A stretch of 64,000 nt of DNA from Salminus brasiliensis. Taxonomy: Eukaryota > Chordata > Actinopteri > Characiformes > Bryconidae. The stretch spans positions 30,389,125 through 30,453,124 of the forward strand of contig NC_132894.1 in assembly GCF_030463535.1 (NCBI RefSeq). Reading direction: 5' to 3'. Every line of letters starts with the position of its first letter. Position 1 is the first letter of the stretch. The notes beneath the pieces are model-generated. The model saw only the letters and a program-made list of their open reading frames with translations. It was not told the origin of the DNA and ran no database searches. This document shows positions 14,911-30,400 of this stretch, piece after piece. The position numbers and the translations under genes are program-made.

Positions 14911-15362
14911 TTACAAACACTCTCACACACATCACATTTTCTGTCCTTCTTATCAGCGAAAAATGTCAGCCATTTAACAAGCATGCTATTCCACAGGGCA
15001 ATAAAACCACCTTAGCCTGGGTTTCCCAAAAGCTCAAACTCACACTGAACTCTAGCTTTATTATTCAGCGCTTATTCCTAATGCAAAAACCACAGAGTAA
15101 CCGTCTAGTTTAGCACACATTATGGAGTCCCACAGGGTTCTGTTTAGGGTTGGTGAAACTGATGCTAACTGTAGCAGCAATGTAGCAATGACAGTGAATG
15201 GTTTTAGGGGTCAAAGGGTCGAGTGAGCTTCACACTAAACACTCTCTCTACACTAAACATAACCCTAACACTAAGATGGTTCTAGAAAACTAGGCCTCTA
15301 TTGTTTATATGGCACAGCTGATAAGAAGCTCAGCTGTGTGTGTGTGGCTGAGGGTAAGTGTG

Positions 15363-15402
<40 letters not shown>

Positions 15403-18400
15403 GGGGATAAGGACAGCTAGAAAGAGAAAGAAAATATAAGCTTGCTGAAGCTGTGGTTGTGATGGTGTTTCTGAGCACTCCACTCCCTGTTTAATGTGCC
15501 AATATTTAGAAGTGATTTCAGTAACAGTCAATCCAAATCGACATGTTAATGAGCTCATGCATATTAATGACCAATGCTCAGCCTGTTTCAGTGTCAGAAT
15601 GGACATTTCAGAACATTTCAGAGTCACAGCCATGTATTATATATAAAAGAAGAAGTACTATTTAACATGCAGAAATAAATTAACTAATAATGACAGGAAT
15701 ACATCAAATATATGGTAAACAAACAATATCAATGTGGCATTAACTCTAACAAACTTCCATCCACTGTGGCAAATTGAAAAAAGAGCAAGAACAAGAGGGA
15801 GTCAGATAGAGAGAGAGAGAGACAGTGAAAAATGCGAACTCAAGGTGAAGTAAATGTTAGCTAACCATTCCAAACAGGGACAAATGAGAATAAACTCAGT
15901 GCAAAACTGTAAAAAGTAAAGTATAAGAGGTAAGCAGCAGCTAATTATCATTTAAAAGAATGGGGCTTTTTGGACAGGCTGAGAAGGGTGTTACAGAAAT
16001 GTCTGTGGAAATGTCTATGCCACTTTAAAGAGGCCATTAAGTCCATAAATGGAAACTAATCTGCAAAAAATATTATGTAAATTATGTATTATTATGTAAA
16101 TGTATGTTAATAATCATTAAGTTAGCAGCGGTGCCCAAACCTTTCCATTTATACTGTTTATCAGTCATTAAGGTACAATAACATAACCAACTTGTTTAAG
16201 TCTACAAAATAAAGCACATGGCCACTTTAAGATATAGTTGTAAAGTGAACTGGAAAAGCTAGGGCATTTTTGAAAACACATTTTTGAGCACACACCCCTT
16301 CATGTTATGTCCTATAACGTGTGACTCACTTACGTTGGACTGTCACAGTCTCTCTGTGCGTTCTGCACTCCTGCTCCGCAAGTCCTGGTACAGACAGACC
16401 ACTCACTCCACGGCCCCCAACCGCCATCCACTTTCTTCGGCGGGTTCTCAGCTGACACACACTCGCCACTCAAACACCACTGATGACAAACCAAAAGCAC
16501 ATAGGGTCAGACACAGAAGCACAGGGCATGTGGACAAAGAACAAAGAACCCTGCGCACTGCTGTCAAACACAGCCAGAGATGACAGGAGCAGCATTTGCA
16601 GCAGAGAACACATGCTAAGCCTCATGCTGGTAAGAGGAAACACACACAGGTTCCACCTGGTTTACCTTGCCCTCACCACATTTGGTGCCGTCCACCGCTC
16701 CGTCCAACTTTGAGTGACAGGTGGAATCCACGGTGCACCACAAAGTGCTGCAGACGTTCTAGACAAGCGGAAAAAACATACGCAGTGAGCAAAGGTGTCA
16801 AAAGTATTGACATTCATTACTCAGGTAGAAGTGTAGTCCAGGGTTTATAAAAATACTTCTATAGAAGCTGAAGTATCAACTTAAGCTTTTTACTCAAGTA
16901 AAGGTTAAAAGTACTGGTTTCAAAACTACTTAAAGTAGAAAAGTAAAAGTAATGGAAGGAAAACAAAGGCTAAAAGCTTAGGCTGCGCCACAGGGGCTTA
17001 TAGTTCACTACCCCTCCCTCCCCCAAAACACATTTTTCTAAAGCCATAATGAGGAGAATGTTCTATTAAAATATTAATGTTGAAAACTGTTGGGATGCAC
17101 TAGCCTTCCTGTTTCAGCTGCAGATCTGTCCATTGAAAATGAATGAATTTTAATAATCAATAAGCTTTATTGGAATGTAAATGTGGGGCTTAGTCGGGAC
17201 GTTTCACTTGAGTTCTCTTGAGTCTCTGCCACGGACCTCTTCATACTAGGCTACATATATCTGCTGTGTGCTTGCTGGAGTGGGACATGACGTGTGCAGG
17301 TGTGATGGATTGCTTACAAACCAATAGGGTGTCAGAATGGTGTATGTTTATACTTCTCATCCAACCATTTCCAAATGGCGCGAAAAAATCTTTTTCTACT
17401 TTTAAAATGTAAGGTGTAGAAAGTACAGATAATTGTGTGAAAATATGAGGAGTAGAAGTAAAATAAAAGAAGAAAAGAAGAAAAATAATTATTGCAGTAA
17501 AGTATAGATAAGTATAAGTATTTGTACTTGTTACTTTGCAACATTTGCCTTATGCTGGCATATCATTACTAAAAGATACTATGACATGCAAATAATCATA
17601 TGGAAATATCAGTTAGTGCTATGCGATGTAGCACATAACCAGTTGAAAGATCAGTAGCTAATTCCAGACACCATATACCTTCTCTTTCATTTTCTTAAGA
17701 TCACTCCTGTATATTCACTTGCTGAGCAGTGAACTCTACACTAATACTGGGTAGGTCCTCCCTTGAATTCCACAAGATATAGTAAACACTCTATATGATG
17801 ACATGACTGTATAACACAATATCTGCAGATTTTTCAGGACCACTTTCATGTGGCGAATATCCACATCCTTTTTTTTTTTAAAAATAATGGATTCTTTATT
17901 TTTTTTATTTTTGTTCGTTGAGTTTTTTCCACCCAATTGATTTTGTACTGCCAATTAACCCCAGGGAGCACATCCAGTTGTGATCTCTCAGACTCTGGCC
18001 ACGCCGCTGATGACAAAGCGGTTCGGCTCAGGATTCAAACTTGCAATCCTCGGTCGATAGTGGTAACACTGGCAATTTGGAGCCTGAGTCTATTGGATCT
18101 AGATCTGGGAGGCCACTAAAGACTACTGAGCTCATTGTCAAGAGCCCTTTGCTTAGAGCCATGGTACATTATCATGCTGGAGGTAGCTAACAGAAGATAG
18201 GTAAATAAATAGCAGGCATAAATGGATGAACATGGTCAGTAACAGTACTGAAATAGTCTGAGGCATTCAATCATTGCTTAATTTCTATGGGACAAAGTGT
18301 GCCCAGAAAACATTCCCCTCACTTTTACACATCCTCCACCAGCCTGGAGTGCTGACACAAGGCAGGTTGGGTTCATGGATTCATGTTGTTGGTGCTAAAT

Positions 18401-21400
18401 TCTGACTCTACAATCTTTACAGTCTTTAGCTGTCTAGCTGTAGGGAACCTGTTCCCACTGCAGCCTCAGCTTTCTGTCCTTGGCTCACAGAAGTGACACA
18501 AGTTTGTTGTTGTTGCCCATCCACCTCAAGGTTGGACAAATAAATCACATTTGGTGTTTGAAGTACTTTCAGTTCACAGAGAATTAGCATTAGTTGTTCC
18601 TAAGTTATAACGTTGGGGAAAAAGAAATGGGATAGTTTCTGCAATGGGATCGTTCTGGTTATGAGTATTGTGATACTACACCTGGTATGGATTTCCGAGT
18701 CAAATGTCTAAAAATGTGACGTCTCTCGATTTCTTTTAATATATTTAATATATTTTTAAACATATTACTAGTACATAGGCATATCGAAAATGCAGAAAAC
18801 TGCAATATGGTAGTCTATTTTGTCCATATGGTGCAGCCATATAATAAAATGAATTATCTTTGCCTGCCCCCACACTCAAAGCCTTGCAAATAAAAAACAA
18901 TCAGATGTGGGTACACATTTTAGATTCTCCCAAATGCCTCTAGGAGAACAAGGGCTGGTCCCCAACATGCACTACTACATGCTGCCTTATCACAAACCAT
19001 TACAGCAACCAAACAATTTCCTCCAGAGTCAACCCTTTGAGCCTAACAGCTCTGAAAAGAGCACTGAGGTCAGGAGGTATCGAGGGAATGACGACAAAAG
19101 AGATAAACCCCTGTTTGTCTGTGACATTTTGGCATGTGATTGGGGCACATTGATGTATGCCAAGACAATTATCAGGACCATCAGACGGTCACAAAAGCTG
19201 CTGTGGGCTGCACTGCGCTCAACAGTAATGCTGAGTGACCTCCATAAACAACAACTGAGATATGATGACCTACTGTTCACAATTCTGCAAACAGCAAGAT
19301 GCCGCAATTCCCTTTTTGAGCATCCAGCCAGCCTAAAAGGAACAGTTTTTACACCTAACCACTAACATCCACACATGTATCATGTGGATGATAACAGTAA
19401 TTTGGATGCATTTCCTTTTGCTTTCAAAAAAATAATGTCTCGAAGCTCACTTATAGCAGAAGACTCTGGGCAGTTGTTGAATTCTTTGAAAAAAAAACAT
19501 TTGAAATATATGCCTATGTAACACAAATTGATACCTACAACCATCACACTGTCATAATACAGGCCTTTGAATGAGACAGATATGTAAGAATGTCTTACCA
19601 AAGCTGTTCTTGTGATGTTTTGCCTACAAACGTTCATGCAAGCCAGTAAAAAAGGCAGTTTTCAATTTGACTTTGACTGATTGACTGATTTAGACTTGGT
19701 CCACCCTGATATTATGGGCAGCCGGGATGGTCCTTATGGTCCTTATTCTATTAAAGACCTTATTTCATAGAGTGATGATAACTAGCTGTTATATGATGTA
19801 TTATTAGCTTAGAATTAGCTCATGTTGGTCATTACAAATATCAGTAACTATATAAAGCAATCACCCACACTGTCTCTAATAAAGTAGCCTTATGGCGATC
19901 ACAACTTTTGTTTATAATGATATTGGCCAAGTACCTTTCCCAAATTGCACCTGTCTGCTAAGCTAACCCAAGCTGTTTAGCCTTTTATGAAGAGCAGCCT
20001 TTTGATTAGCAAAACCACTTCTTTATACTTTCTTTGCACCATCTGTGAGTCCAGGTGGACCAGCCTGGCAGGGCTTTCCACCACATTGACCACACCAATT
20101 GCTTTCATTTTCCACTGAAACTCCACCTGTCCTGCTACGTGTTAGCATGCACTGGTCCCTCTGGAAAGCTGGTCCCATCTGTACTAGATTTGGGCCTAAA
20201 GTAGGGTGTCATATTTTGGTTTGTAAAAAAAAAGAGGACGCTGGGAACACATGGGGGTCTACTGTGGTTGGAATGTTGTTGGCCTAAGTTGTAGGACCAT
20301 AGCAAGGTGTATGTGTGAGGGTGGGATTGTCTCAAAGCATCTCATTTTCCACATAATTTTTTGGTGTGATGCCACTTTTCTAATGCCACATGAAAATGAG
20401 GGCTAAGAGCACTACTGCCAGATATCATCAGATGGTAAAACCATGTATAATCCTAATTTATGAATAAACAAACCTTTTCCTTTTAATCACAGTAAACCTG
20501 GTGGTGCTTTATACAAAACCAGTACAATTAGAATTTGTTCTCCTCTAAGTACATACACTATATGGACAAAAGTATTGGGACACCTACTCATTCGTTGTTT
20601 CTTCCAAAATCAAGGGCATTAAAGAAGTTCATCCTGCTTTTGTTAAAGTAACTGTCTCTACTGTCCAGGGGTGAGGCTTTCTATTACATTTTGGAGCACT
20701 TCTGTGAGGATTTAGTACTTCTGTGAGAGAGCATTAGTAAGGTCATGAAGTCCACAACTCCCCAACTTATTTCAAAAGTATTGGATGGAGCACCAACCAT
20801 CACCAACCATAATTTCAGAGAACACAGCTCTTCCACTGCTCCACACCTCAGTGCTGGGGGCTTTATACCCCTCTAGCCCATGCCTGGCATTAGGCAGCAT
20901 GGTGCCTGTTTATCTGCTTTAGAGAGTCCTGTTCTATTCACACAATGTCTCTACAGGAACTAGACAAGCTGTGTGTGCGTTTGCATTTGCAATGCAATGG
21001 GGTGTCCACAAACATCTGGACGTATAGTGTAAGTAAAAGCATTGAACTTTAACTGTATTATCCACTACGCTACAGGTGTTGTTATTGCAGTATTCCTAGA
21101 GAACCAAACTTTATGGGATTTAGGGGTTTTAACTATCTGCTGAATGAATGGATTTATATGTATTCTTTCAGCAGCTGCTAATTTGCAACTGAACCTTTTT
21201 TTTAACCCCAATCACAATAAGTAAATTGTAACATAATCCAGGCTTAACTGATGCCATTCTACTTGTGCAGTAAGACCGGATATCTTTAAACAACATCACG
21301 CTGAGAAACCTATGGTATCAGTGTAAGTGGATGCAGAGACTTCCTGTCAGGCAAAGGAGACGTGTGTGGTCCAACCTCTTTTCTCTTCCTGCTAGATCCC

Positions 21401-24400
21401 TGGGAGCTGTCAAATCCATGCGCTCTCACATCACTGAAAGAAGAGAGGGCTCCTCTGTCCTGCTCTCATTAGTACAGCAAGAAACAGCTCTACTGCACGC
21501 ATGGCGGCAGAACTGCTTACTTCACGGTATCTCTCCCAAATTATAGCAAATTCTGGCCTCAGCGAGTTGCAGGACATCTTCAATCATCTCCATCTCCCAC
21601 AGGCCCCTGTCAGTCGTAGCAGACATTAGGTAATAGTGCTTTTCCATGCTGGGAAAAGGCTGTTCGGTCTCAGTTATCTGAGTAAACACTACTGGATCTC
21701 TGCAACGCCGAGGGGTGATGAACGAGCATACGCTTGGTCACCTCTGTTGTGTTCCAGTCCCTCTCAAGTGAGCTAAGAAAAACTTCTTCTCGCAGGTTTG
21801 ACTTTGCCGAAGGGGCAATTCAAACAAATCACTCCATTAGCTTCAACCGCTAGCACATGTGGCCGCTCACAGCCTGTCAGAGCTTATTACTGTTAAGGTG
21901 GCGGTAAACCAAAGTCGAGGGCTCCCTAATGGACTATGAATCAGAAACGTCCCCTGTCTTCAAACAAAGCCTTTCAAGTGACAGATCACTGTGTGGGATT
22001 GATGATTTCTTTTGTTTTGAGAACAGATTTTCCCCCCAGGTTTCTGCCAATTACCATCCGTTAGCACTGCAGTAGGTCCCCCCATAGCATATATTCATAC
22101 CCCGATCTGCCATAACATTAACACCTCCCGCCTAATATTAAGTTGGTCTCCCCTGTGCCGCCACATTCAAGGCACAAACTCCACAAGACCTCTGAAGACG
22201 TCCTCTGGTATCTGGCACCAAGACTATCGTAAGCAGCAGATAGTTTAAGCCCTGTAAGTTGTGAGGTGGGGGCACCATGGATTGCATCAATGAGGCTTAC
22301 GTGCCCCCTGACCATGTCACCAGTTCACAGGTTGTCCTTTATTGAACAGATTTTGGTAGGTACCATCCATCGCATACTAGGAACATCCCAGGGGACCTGT
22401 CTGATGTTTTCTAGATGTTCTGACCCAGTCGTCTAGCCATCACATTTTGGCCCTTGCCAAAGTCGTTTAGATTCTTATGCTTGACCATTTTCCCTGCTTT
22501 TCACACCAACATTACCTTTAATAACCTCCTTTTTACTGTTACTATTTATGTTACCTACATTTGTTCAAGCGAAACCTCAGAAAATGTCAGAAATGTGTTT
22601 ATGCAATCGTATTGTCCATTTTTTGTAAATTCATGTATTCAGTAAGTATTATTTACAACAAATACACCAAATATAGTGGAATATAGACAATAAAACAATA
22701 ACCTAATGTTATTAAATCATATTAATCATATTAAAACTATAATTATTAATAAATAACATTTATTCTTCCAAATCATGAGAGGTTTTAATGACATACTGGG
22801 GCATTTTCCCACTGTGGGACTAAGGATTATCTTATCTTATCTTATAATCATAACGTTTAATATGTAAGCATTCTGATAACCATGTGATGGTGTATAACCA
22901 TCACTTCAAAAAATCACAGTGACAGCAGGCCACTGCTGCAATTTCTCTCGGCAAAGCACGCAGCAGGACAGCACATATTTACACAGTTATAATCTGGACA
23001 GTAAACAGTAGTTGGTGCTGATGTGATTTCATATTTGTTTCAATTAAAGTTTGTTTTGCTGGTATTCTGAAGAATTAGAGATCCAGTCTGTTATAACAAA
23101 GCTCACTTAAAGCTTACTTATAACAAAAGCCTTACTTAACTTATCACACCAAGAAAGTCATGATGTTGGTCACTGATATCCCCAAGGGGAAGTGTTATTA
23201 TATGGTTTTCTACTGCAGCAGCAGACCCTGGCTGTCAACAGATGTTCTTTCAGTAGTGTGCTATGCATTAGACAGCTGTGTGGGCAGTGTGACTGAGTTA
23301 TCTGAAGGGCGTGGGTGTGTGGAGAGGGAAGAAAAGGAATATCTTACGTCCACGTCGTCACACAGCAGCGAGCTGGAGCCATACTGAAGTCTGCACTGGT
23401 GGGCGGCGCTGTAGAGGACGCCAGGCAGCACCGACTGATCGGCCAGCTCCTTCCTGCCAGGAGGGTCGTCCAGACACCAGCCCCAGCCTCGACTGTCAAA
23501 CACAAAAACACACACACTGTATCCTCCATGCACACAGATAACACTCCGGCAAATGGGCCTTTTGCTTTTTCTGACTCTTGCAGTGTTATATTTATAATAG
23601 TGATATTAGGCATCCATTACATTACACAACACTATGTGGACAAAAGTATGGGGACACCTGCTCATTCAAGGCTATTAGAAAAAGAGTGTATCCTGCTTTT
23701 GTTGGAGTAACTCTCTACATGGTCCAGGGAAGGATTCTTACTAGAGTTTGGGGCACTGCTGTGAGAATTTGATTGCATAAAGCGACAAGAGCATTAGTGA
23801 GATTTAGGATGTTGGACAATCACCACCCCACCACATTCTCAACCCCCCACCTCAAGCCAAAAATATTGGATAGAGAACCAACCATCATTCCAAAGAACAC
23901 AGCTCCACTGCTCCACAGCTCAAAGCTGGGGGGCTTTATACCATTTTAGCCCACGCTTGAGTCCTATTCTACAGGCAATACTTCTTTACAGGGACCAGAC
24001 AAACGTTGTGTGATCTAACCTTCACTTGATCTAAATGTTCCTTACCTATTTAAGGCTCAATGATGCTTAGAGTGGGACATCTATGTCACCTTCGGACACA
24101 CAAATCAAATCTTTTCAAATCAGATCTGAGCCGCAATCACATGTGGACCTAGATCAGATGCATATCTGATTACTAGGCCTCAATGAGAACAATTAGGTCA
24201 AAATTTGTTTGCTTATTTCCACTGCACATGCACCGTACTACCTTGTTCTTCTTGCTCTAATAATAAACAGTCGAGAGCTGAATGGATCGAATCATCTTTG
24301 ATTCCTTGCTAGGCCGAATCTCAAATGGTTCTTACACCCTGTGCCTAGAGGTCGTAAAAATAGGGGCTTCTCTGTCTACACAGATCATAAAAATAGAGCC

Positions 24401-27400
24401 TTCCCTAGCAAAACAGTCAATCATATGCCTGACAAAGAGCCAAAGAGCCGAGATTCACATATCCACCAGACAAACACTGCAGTATTTGGGTGTAGGATTC
24501 GTTGGGATGTTGTGTCATGACTCATGACAGGGTGCTTTAGGGAGTTGGGAGCCATTTGGGATTCAGCCATAGTTTCATATACATGACGCATGTGGTTTAT
24601 TCATGGTTGGTTTGTTTACTGAAATGTTCCTTCATTATAAAGCAGGATGGTTCACACTTAACACAGCTATGAATCAACTGCCCACCAGAATGTGAATCTT
24701 CAAAAAGGCTTTTAATGTGAACATGAGCCATAGATCAATGCGTTATGATGCTTCATCATCAAAGTAAACTTAAAGGTTCATGGCTCAGAGACTGATACCA
24801 GGCTCGGTGTCAGAACTGGCAGAATCAGTGCCAGCTTAAAGTAATAGAGATGAAAAGAGGCTGAGGGCTATAATTGCTGCTCTTCCTTCAAGAGGAGCTC
24901 TTGACTCCAGATGAAGGACCTGGTTCTGCAAGTCATTACATAAGCCGGCCTAAGTTAATCAGGAGAGACACTAATGCCACCACGATCCATTCCCCTAGGC
25001 ATGTTTTACACCTCTCACTTCAGACTAATTAAAATGATTATTTTCTGCATTCATTTGCATTAATGCTTTTTTTTACATCTTGGACGACTACCTCATATTG
25101 AAAGATAGAATTTCAATTTCTATGAAAACCGCATATTAAGTATGACAACCCCTGTTTTTAATATTTTGTAAGGTTCACCCCAGCTGACAGACAGAAGTTA
25201 AATCGCACTGCATGCCTGAAGGATTAATAACAGGGTTTTTTTTTTGTTTCTAATAAAGACGTGTTGCTACCAGGCATGACGAGTCAGGGCCACCAGGTTA
25301 GATTCAACACACTCTTAAGAAAACATATTGCAGGAAAAGAAAAGTGAAAGGACAAACAGCAAAGAGTTCAGCAGAAATTCAGTCCAGATTTAAATCATGA
25401 AGAGGAAAGGGCCTGGAAAGTTACTAAGAGGGAAGGTCAACTGTGAGCTGAAGACTCTGCTCTGATCATCTGGGAAAGCCATAAGGAAAGCTGCACAGAT
25501 TAGAAACAGAGCAAAAACCCCTGACATGTCACATCCTCACTCAAAGTCTGGTCATTCTATTTCCTTTTTTTTTTTTTTTTTTTTTTTTTGCTTTTTTCTT
25601 TTATTTCTGAAAACTTCTGACAACACCAGTCACCCTGTGTGAACATTTTATGACAAAAAGACAAATAAAAATGAACATTAAATACTGTTTTATTACCCTG
25701 CATTAAAGAGGAACTCCACCAATCTTTATTTCCTGCATAATTAAATAATTAAGATGTTCAAATGTTAAGATGCAGTGAACCTATGTGGAATTCTCCAATA
25801 ATTAAACATACAGTGTCAGAAACCTACTAGTTAACAGTGGTGGTGAATGAAAACAGATGTCTGTCTGCAGTGTTTACTGCCTCTCACAGCTCTCTCACAG
25901 AAAGATATTACACAAACTTAAGTTATGAACCTGAGATATTGTTTTGGGGTAGTTTCATAAGATATGTATTTTACCACCATCAACATTACAAATAACTCAA
26001 AAGAAGTATATATAACAAGTTTACTACAGCTACAGATGATTCACTGGTCATTTTTATTAGGTTTTGTTAAGACAGCAATAAGATGCAGCAGTTTAAATGA
26101 TGAGGGTTGGGCTTTGTAATGTTGGCTGGGTGACAATGATGTAAAAGGATATCATGTCTAAAAGCTGAGAAAAAAACAATGGTAGTATATTGGAGTGTTG
26201 GGTTGGGGTTCTTCAAACATTTACTTCAAGCTACACAGATATTTTGTTGAACTTCAGATCTGTATGTCACCTCAATAAGCATCTGTGACCACTCACTTGA
26301 GTTGCCCAGTTAAGGACAATTTATGCTTCTGCTTCAAATCTATGCAATTACCTACACATAGCCTACGCATACCCACATACAACTGGGACTGGTCCATTTG
26401 GTAGTATCTTATTTAAACATAATCCACCCAGTTTTAGCCACTATTGTTTGTAGTATGCAAAAGAAGTCACTACAGTGTAATTTGGGGGGGCAATGCAGAC
26501 ACACCAACACACCCAAAGTATAAACACAAGTTTGGCCACTTGCGCAGGCTACGGCATAGACTGCGTTGATGTGGTGCAGAAGCTTAAATCAACCTTTAGG
26601 ATAAACTAAATTGGACGAAAATTTTACCTCAAAATAAACACCTTTCTACCTAGACTTAATGTCCTAGTTAGACTTAACTGCACGTTTTAAATTCAGATCT
26701 TGGTTCTTTAAAGCTGTTTACTATTGACATAATAATGCACAAGCTAGTGGTATTATTTATTCCATAGCGGTCATAGCTAAAACCTCACTGAAGAATTAAA
26801 TAGCTATCTAGATAAGTAAGTTTTACTCTTATAGGAGGCTGTGATTTAAGGGATGGACATATTTGTTGATGTTTAATTTAGCACAGTAACCTTGGTTATA
26901 CTTTAGTTTAGTTGTATTACAGTGACTGTTCTGTAATACTTTAGTGCATGCCTAGAACTTCCCTAACTGAGCAAGTCAACCAGCTGGTTGACTTGCATAT
27001 CCACATCCTGAATGAGTCATCCGAAAAAAAACTAAAAATGTTTCCAGAAACCAGGAACACAATTGTAACAATTAATATTTTCTAGCTGATGTATTTCTAA
27101 GTGTGACTGTTAAGGGTTAAGAAACAAATGCAACAGCACCAAGCAGAACTGCACCATAATTAGTCATGGCAATTAATTTGCCAGCTTGCTAACATTCAAT
27201 TTCACAACAACAATAAAAACAAATACATACAGCTTGTCTAAATAGTGTCCATGCATACCAAATGTCATCTAAAACAATATAAGTGCCTTCTTAATTTATG
27301 TATTTGAGAGCTACAATGAGTGCTGTGTGCGACCGTTTCTCATTAAGTTGAATAGAAGCTTGTCCAACCTCGTGACAGTAACTTCGATAGGACAGATGTG

Positions 27401-30400
27401 TGAGCGGAGCCTGAACAGGTCAATTACAATGTGTTTAAATCCACCACATTTCTGAACTCTAGATCACACCGTGCACTCCTCTTTCCTGTCTTAGCTGTGA
27501 GCTACATGTCGCTGCTGTTATCATCTCTGCAGTAAGGAGTTGTGTCTGGACACATGCCATCTGTCTGCACTTCATCCAAAGCCCAGAGCTCCCAGCCCCA
27601 CCTTTCCACAACACATTCCATTTCTAACAAATGCCAGTGCAACAGTAATCAGCCCATACAGCACAGGCACTCTTAAACACACAACAGCGAGCGACAATGG
27701 CACATTGTGCTCCATGCTGTTCTCCCTGTAGGGGAGGAGGGAGAGAGCAGAGTTAGCTTCATCTCGCTGCATGGGGAAGGACGTAAACTTCAGCCAAAAG
27801 CCTGTAGAAGCCTTTAGAGTTTAGACCGTGACACCCACTGGGAGTTCCACCGCCTGTTATAGGCTAGGGCCTATAATCTTCACTTGATTGATCTGCCATG
27901 GAGTACAACTGCAGCAACGATGCCATAAACAGTTTTCAATCAGCCGTAACTAATTCATTACTCCTGCAGTACCTACAGTCTAATCTAATTGTGTAGGTCT
28001 ATGCAGAGCCACGTACCCAATGTACCCATGTCAAAGCCTGGTGTGCATCTCCCCAGAAATGGCAACGCAGGCCGCAACATCTGTGACTGTTCCACTTGGT
28101 AACATCGCATTGCCTCAAATGGATAAATGGACAAACATAGATTATGGATTGTGCGTACACTGATGTGAGGTAAATGGTTGCAGATGACCAACATCAAATC
28201 TAAGCTTGAATTGAGGGGTCTTTAATTTAGGACAGGTGAACTTTCTTAACCCTGTAAAACCAATATCACTTTTTATTAAAAATACATTTTTTTATGGTCA
28301 ATATGAATATGAAGCTACATCCCATTGCATTTTAATCTGTCTGCATCCTATTTCTCTTATTTATATATACTATAATTACTATCTACAGTCCCTGCTCTAT
28401 TACATGTTTATAAGCTGTCTGCATATAACGTTACGACATGTAATCTGTAAATAATATTGTTATTGCTTTTTTTTTACTTCTATTATTTATATTGTGTATA
28501 TAGTGGTCATTTATCTACGTTTTTGCATCTGAGTGTCTTGCTATCTCTTTTCTGCTGTGACACTGAAAATTTCCCCACTGTGGGACTATCTTATCTTATC
28601 TTATCTTATTTTATCTTATGCACCTATCACCTATGTCTACATGTCACACTTTCTGAGGTCTGTCCTGTACTGTATTGTTTTGTTCTCATTTTTATTCCAT
28701 GTTGCACCTTTTGTTTCATTCCACTGTGTACAGAGCTGAAATGACAATAAAGCCCACTTGACTTGATGACCTTAAAGGTGCTGTATATCTGTATATTCTC
28801 CTGCAAGACCCCCTTTGGCCCTCCCTGTCCCTTCAACCAACAGGAATCTAAAATCATAACACATTCTCTTTGTCCCTGAGCTAGCGGACAGCTTTCTCTT
28901 GATGATGAGGTGGGGGTGACGGGAGGGGGAGTTCAAACTATGTTTTTTTCCAATTCAACTGGGATGTCGGAGTTTCCAAGTTTCAAATAGAAAAATTCAA
29001 CTGGAACACCCCCGACAAGTTGGATACTCAGCAGGTCAGGAGCGTTTCATCAACACTGAATTCAAAATCCAAGATGGCTGCACCGTACATAACATTAATA
29101 AAAGTAGTATTATACTGTTTATTAGCACTTTAATGTATGTGTGTCCCAATGATTCAGCCATAAACACAGTACTGACCAACAATCTGTGGACGTGTTTCCA
29201 TATTGATGTTTGATGATGATAATGTTTGGATGCACAAAATACCGCAGAATGTGTTGTTGTCAACTTGTGTCATTAACAATGCTAACCTAGGACATTGCTA
29301 ACAATGCTAACCTGGGACAATGCTATAATGCTAACCTGGGACATAAAAAGTGGGACATATTTTGGTTAGATTCATCATAAAACACTGATAATGGATTATT
29401 AAAGCAGTTGTGGTCAAATCCAAAGTCTTTAGCTGGCTTGTTTTTGGAAACTCTTTTTTTGATAATAGTGGTTAATTATCGGAATATTCGATCAACGCAG
29501 GTTTGACATACTTCCCAGCTCCAACATTCAACTTCTGAGGTAAATGGAAAGCAGCAAAAGATGATTCGTTATTATTATTTGCACCACCTGCTGGTGCATG
29601 GTGATGTCACCAAATATCTGAAGACATTTTTAGAGGCATTATTTATGGAAGATTATAAGAAAGCATGGAAGAACCATATTTCATATGATCATCTTAAATA
29701 ACTAACATTTTGATTTCAAAGTGACTTTAAGTACAATTTATTTTCCACACAAATATAGCTAGACTTAGACTCTACTAGCTTCAATGCTGATGCTGATGGT
29801 CAGCTACAAAATGACAATGCTTCCATATGGGTCTTTTACAGATACCGTAACTTATGATACATCCTGGCTCCAATGTAGTCAGATGACGTAGGGAGACGTG
29901 ACTACTTTTCAAACTACATACACATAGTCTGAAATGCTGCATATAAAGTGATTCTGTGTTCATGCTTATTAGCATTAGCAGTAGCCACAGGTTAGTGATT
30001 ACATGTTCCCTTGTTACAACTGCCTCTATTTTTGATGGAAAGCAGCAATTAAAACATATTCATGTAGTGCCATACGCAAGGCTAATTACCTCTCCTCAAT
30101 TACCTGTGCAACCTGATTATTATACAAAGGAATATTTAATAATTAAATAATTCAATGATAATTAGTATTCTTTTGTAACTGTAATGACTTGATTATTAAT
30201 TTATCTTTGTTTTTTAATTTCAAAGCACATGCCCAGTTACCCCAACTATGAAGACAAAAAAATATATCTTTAAGACAAACATTAATTACCCAAAGTAAAT
30301 TCAATGAAACCTAATTGCTTTGCCACAGCAGCTATGCAAACAATGACCTCCGCCACTTTCACAGTGAATGGCCCATCAGTGAGAGTCTGAGAGAAGAAGT

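Larger units (their letters stand above)
14214..16333 (-). other. adamts7 intron 11 (about 2.1 kb)
   Basis: Contains an AC microsatellite (14,883-14,910) and a TG microsatellite (15,365-15,398). A GAGAGA tract lies at about 15,811-15,824. Nothing else is recognised. Confidence 0.8.
16759..23347 (-). other. adamts7 intron 9 (about 6.6 kb)
   Basis: It holds an AAGTA-rich repeat (16,790-17,550), a dispersed repeat (18,110-18,560), a complete MITE (20,556-21,029), a deleted Tc1/IS630-like element (22,095-22,510) and an L2-type tail (22,784-22,850). A 152-codon open frame at 18,907-19,365 resembles nothing I know and is probably chance. Confidence 0.8.

Noticed and set aside
18907-19365. 152-codon open frame on the plus strand in intron 9
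   Set aside because: No recognisable domain, no splice or promoter context, and surrounding AT-rich intron. Probably a chance frame.
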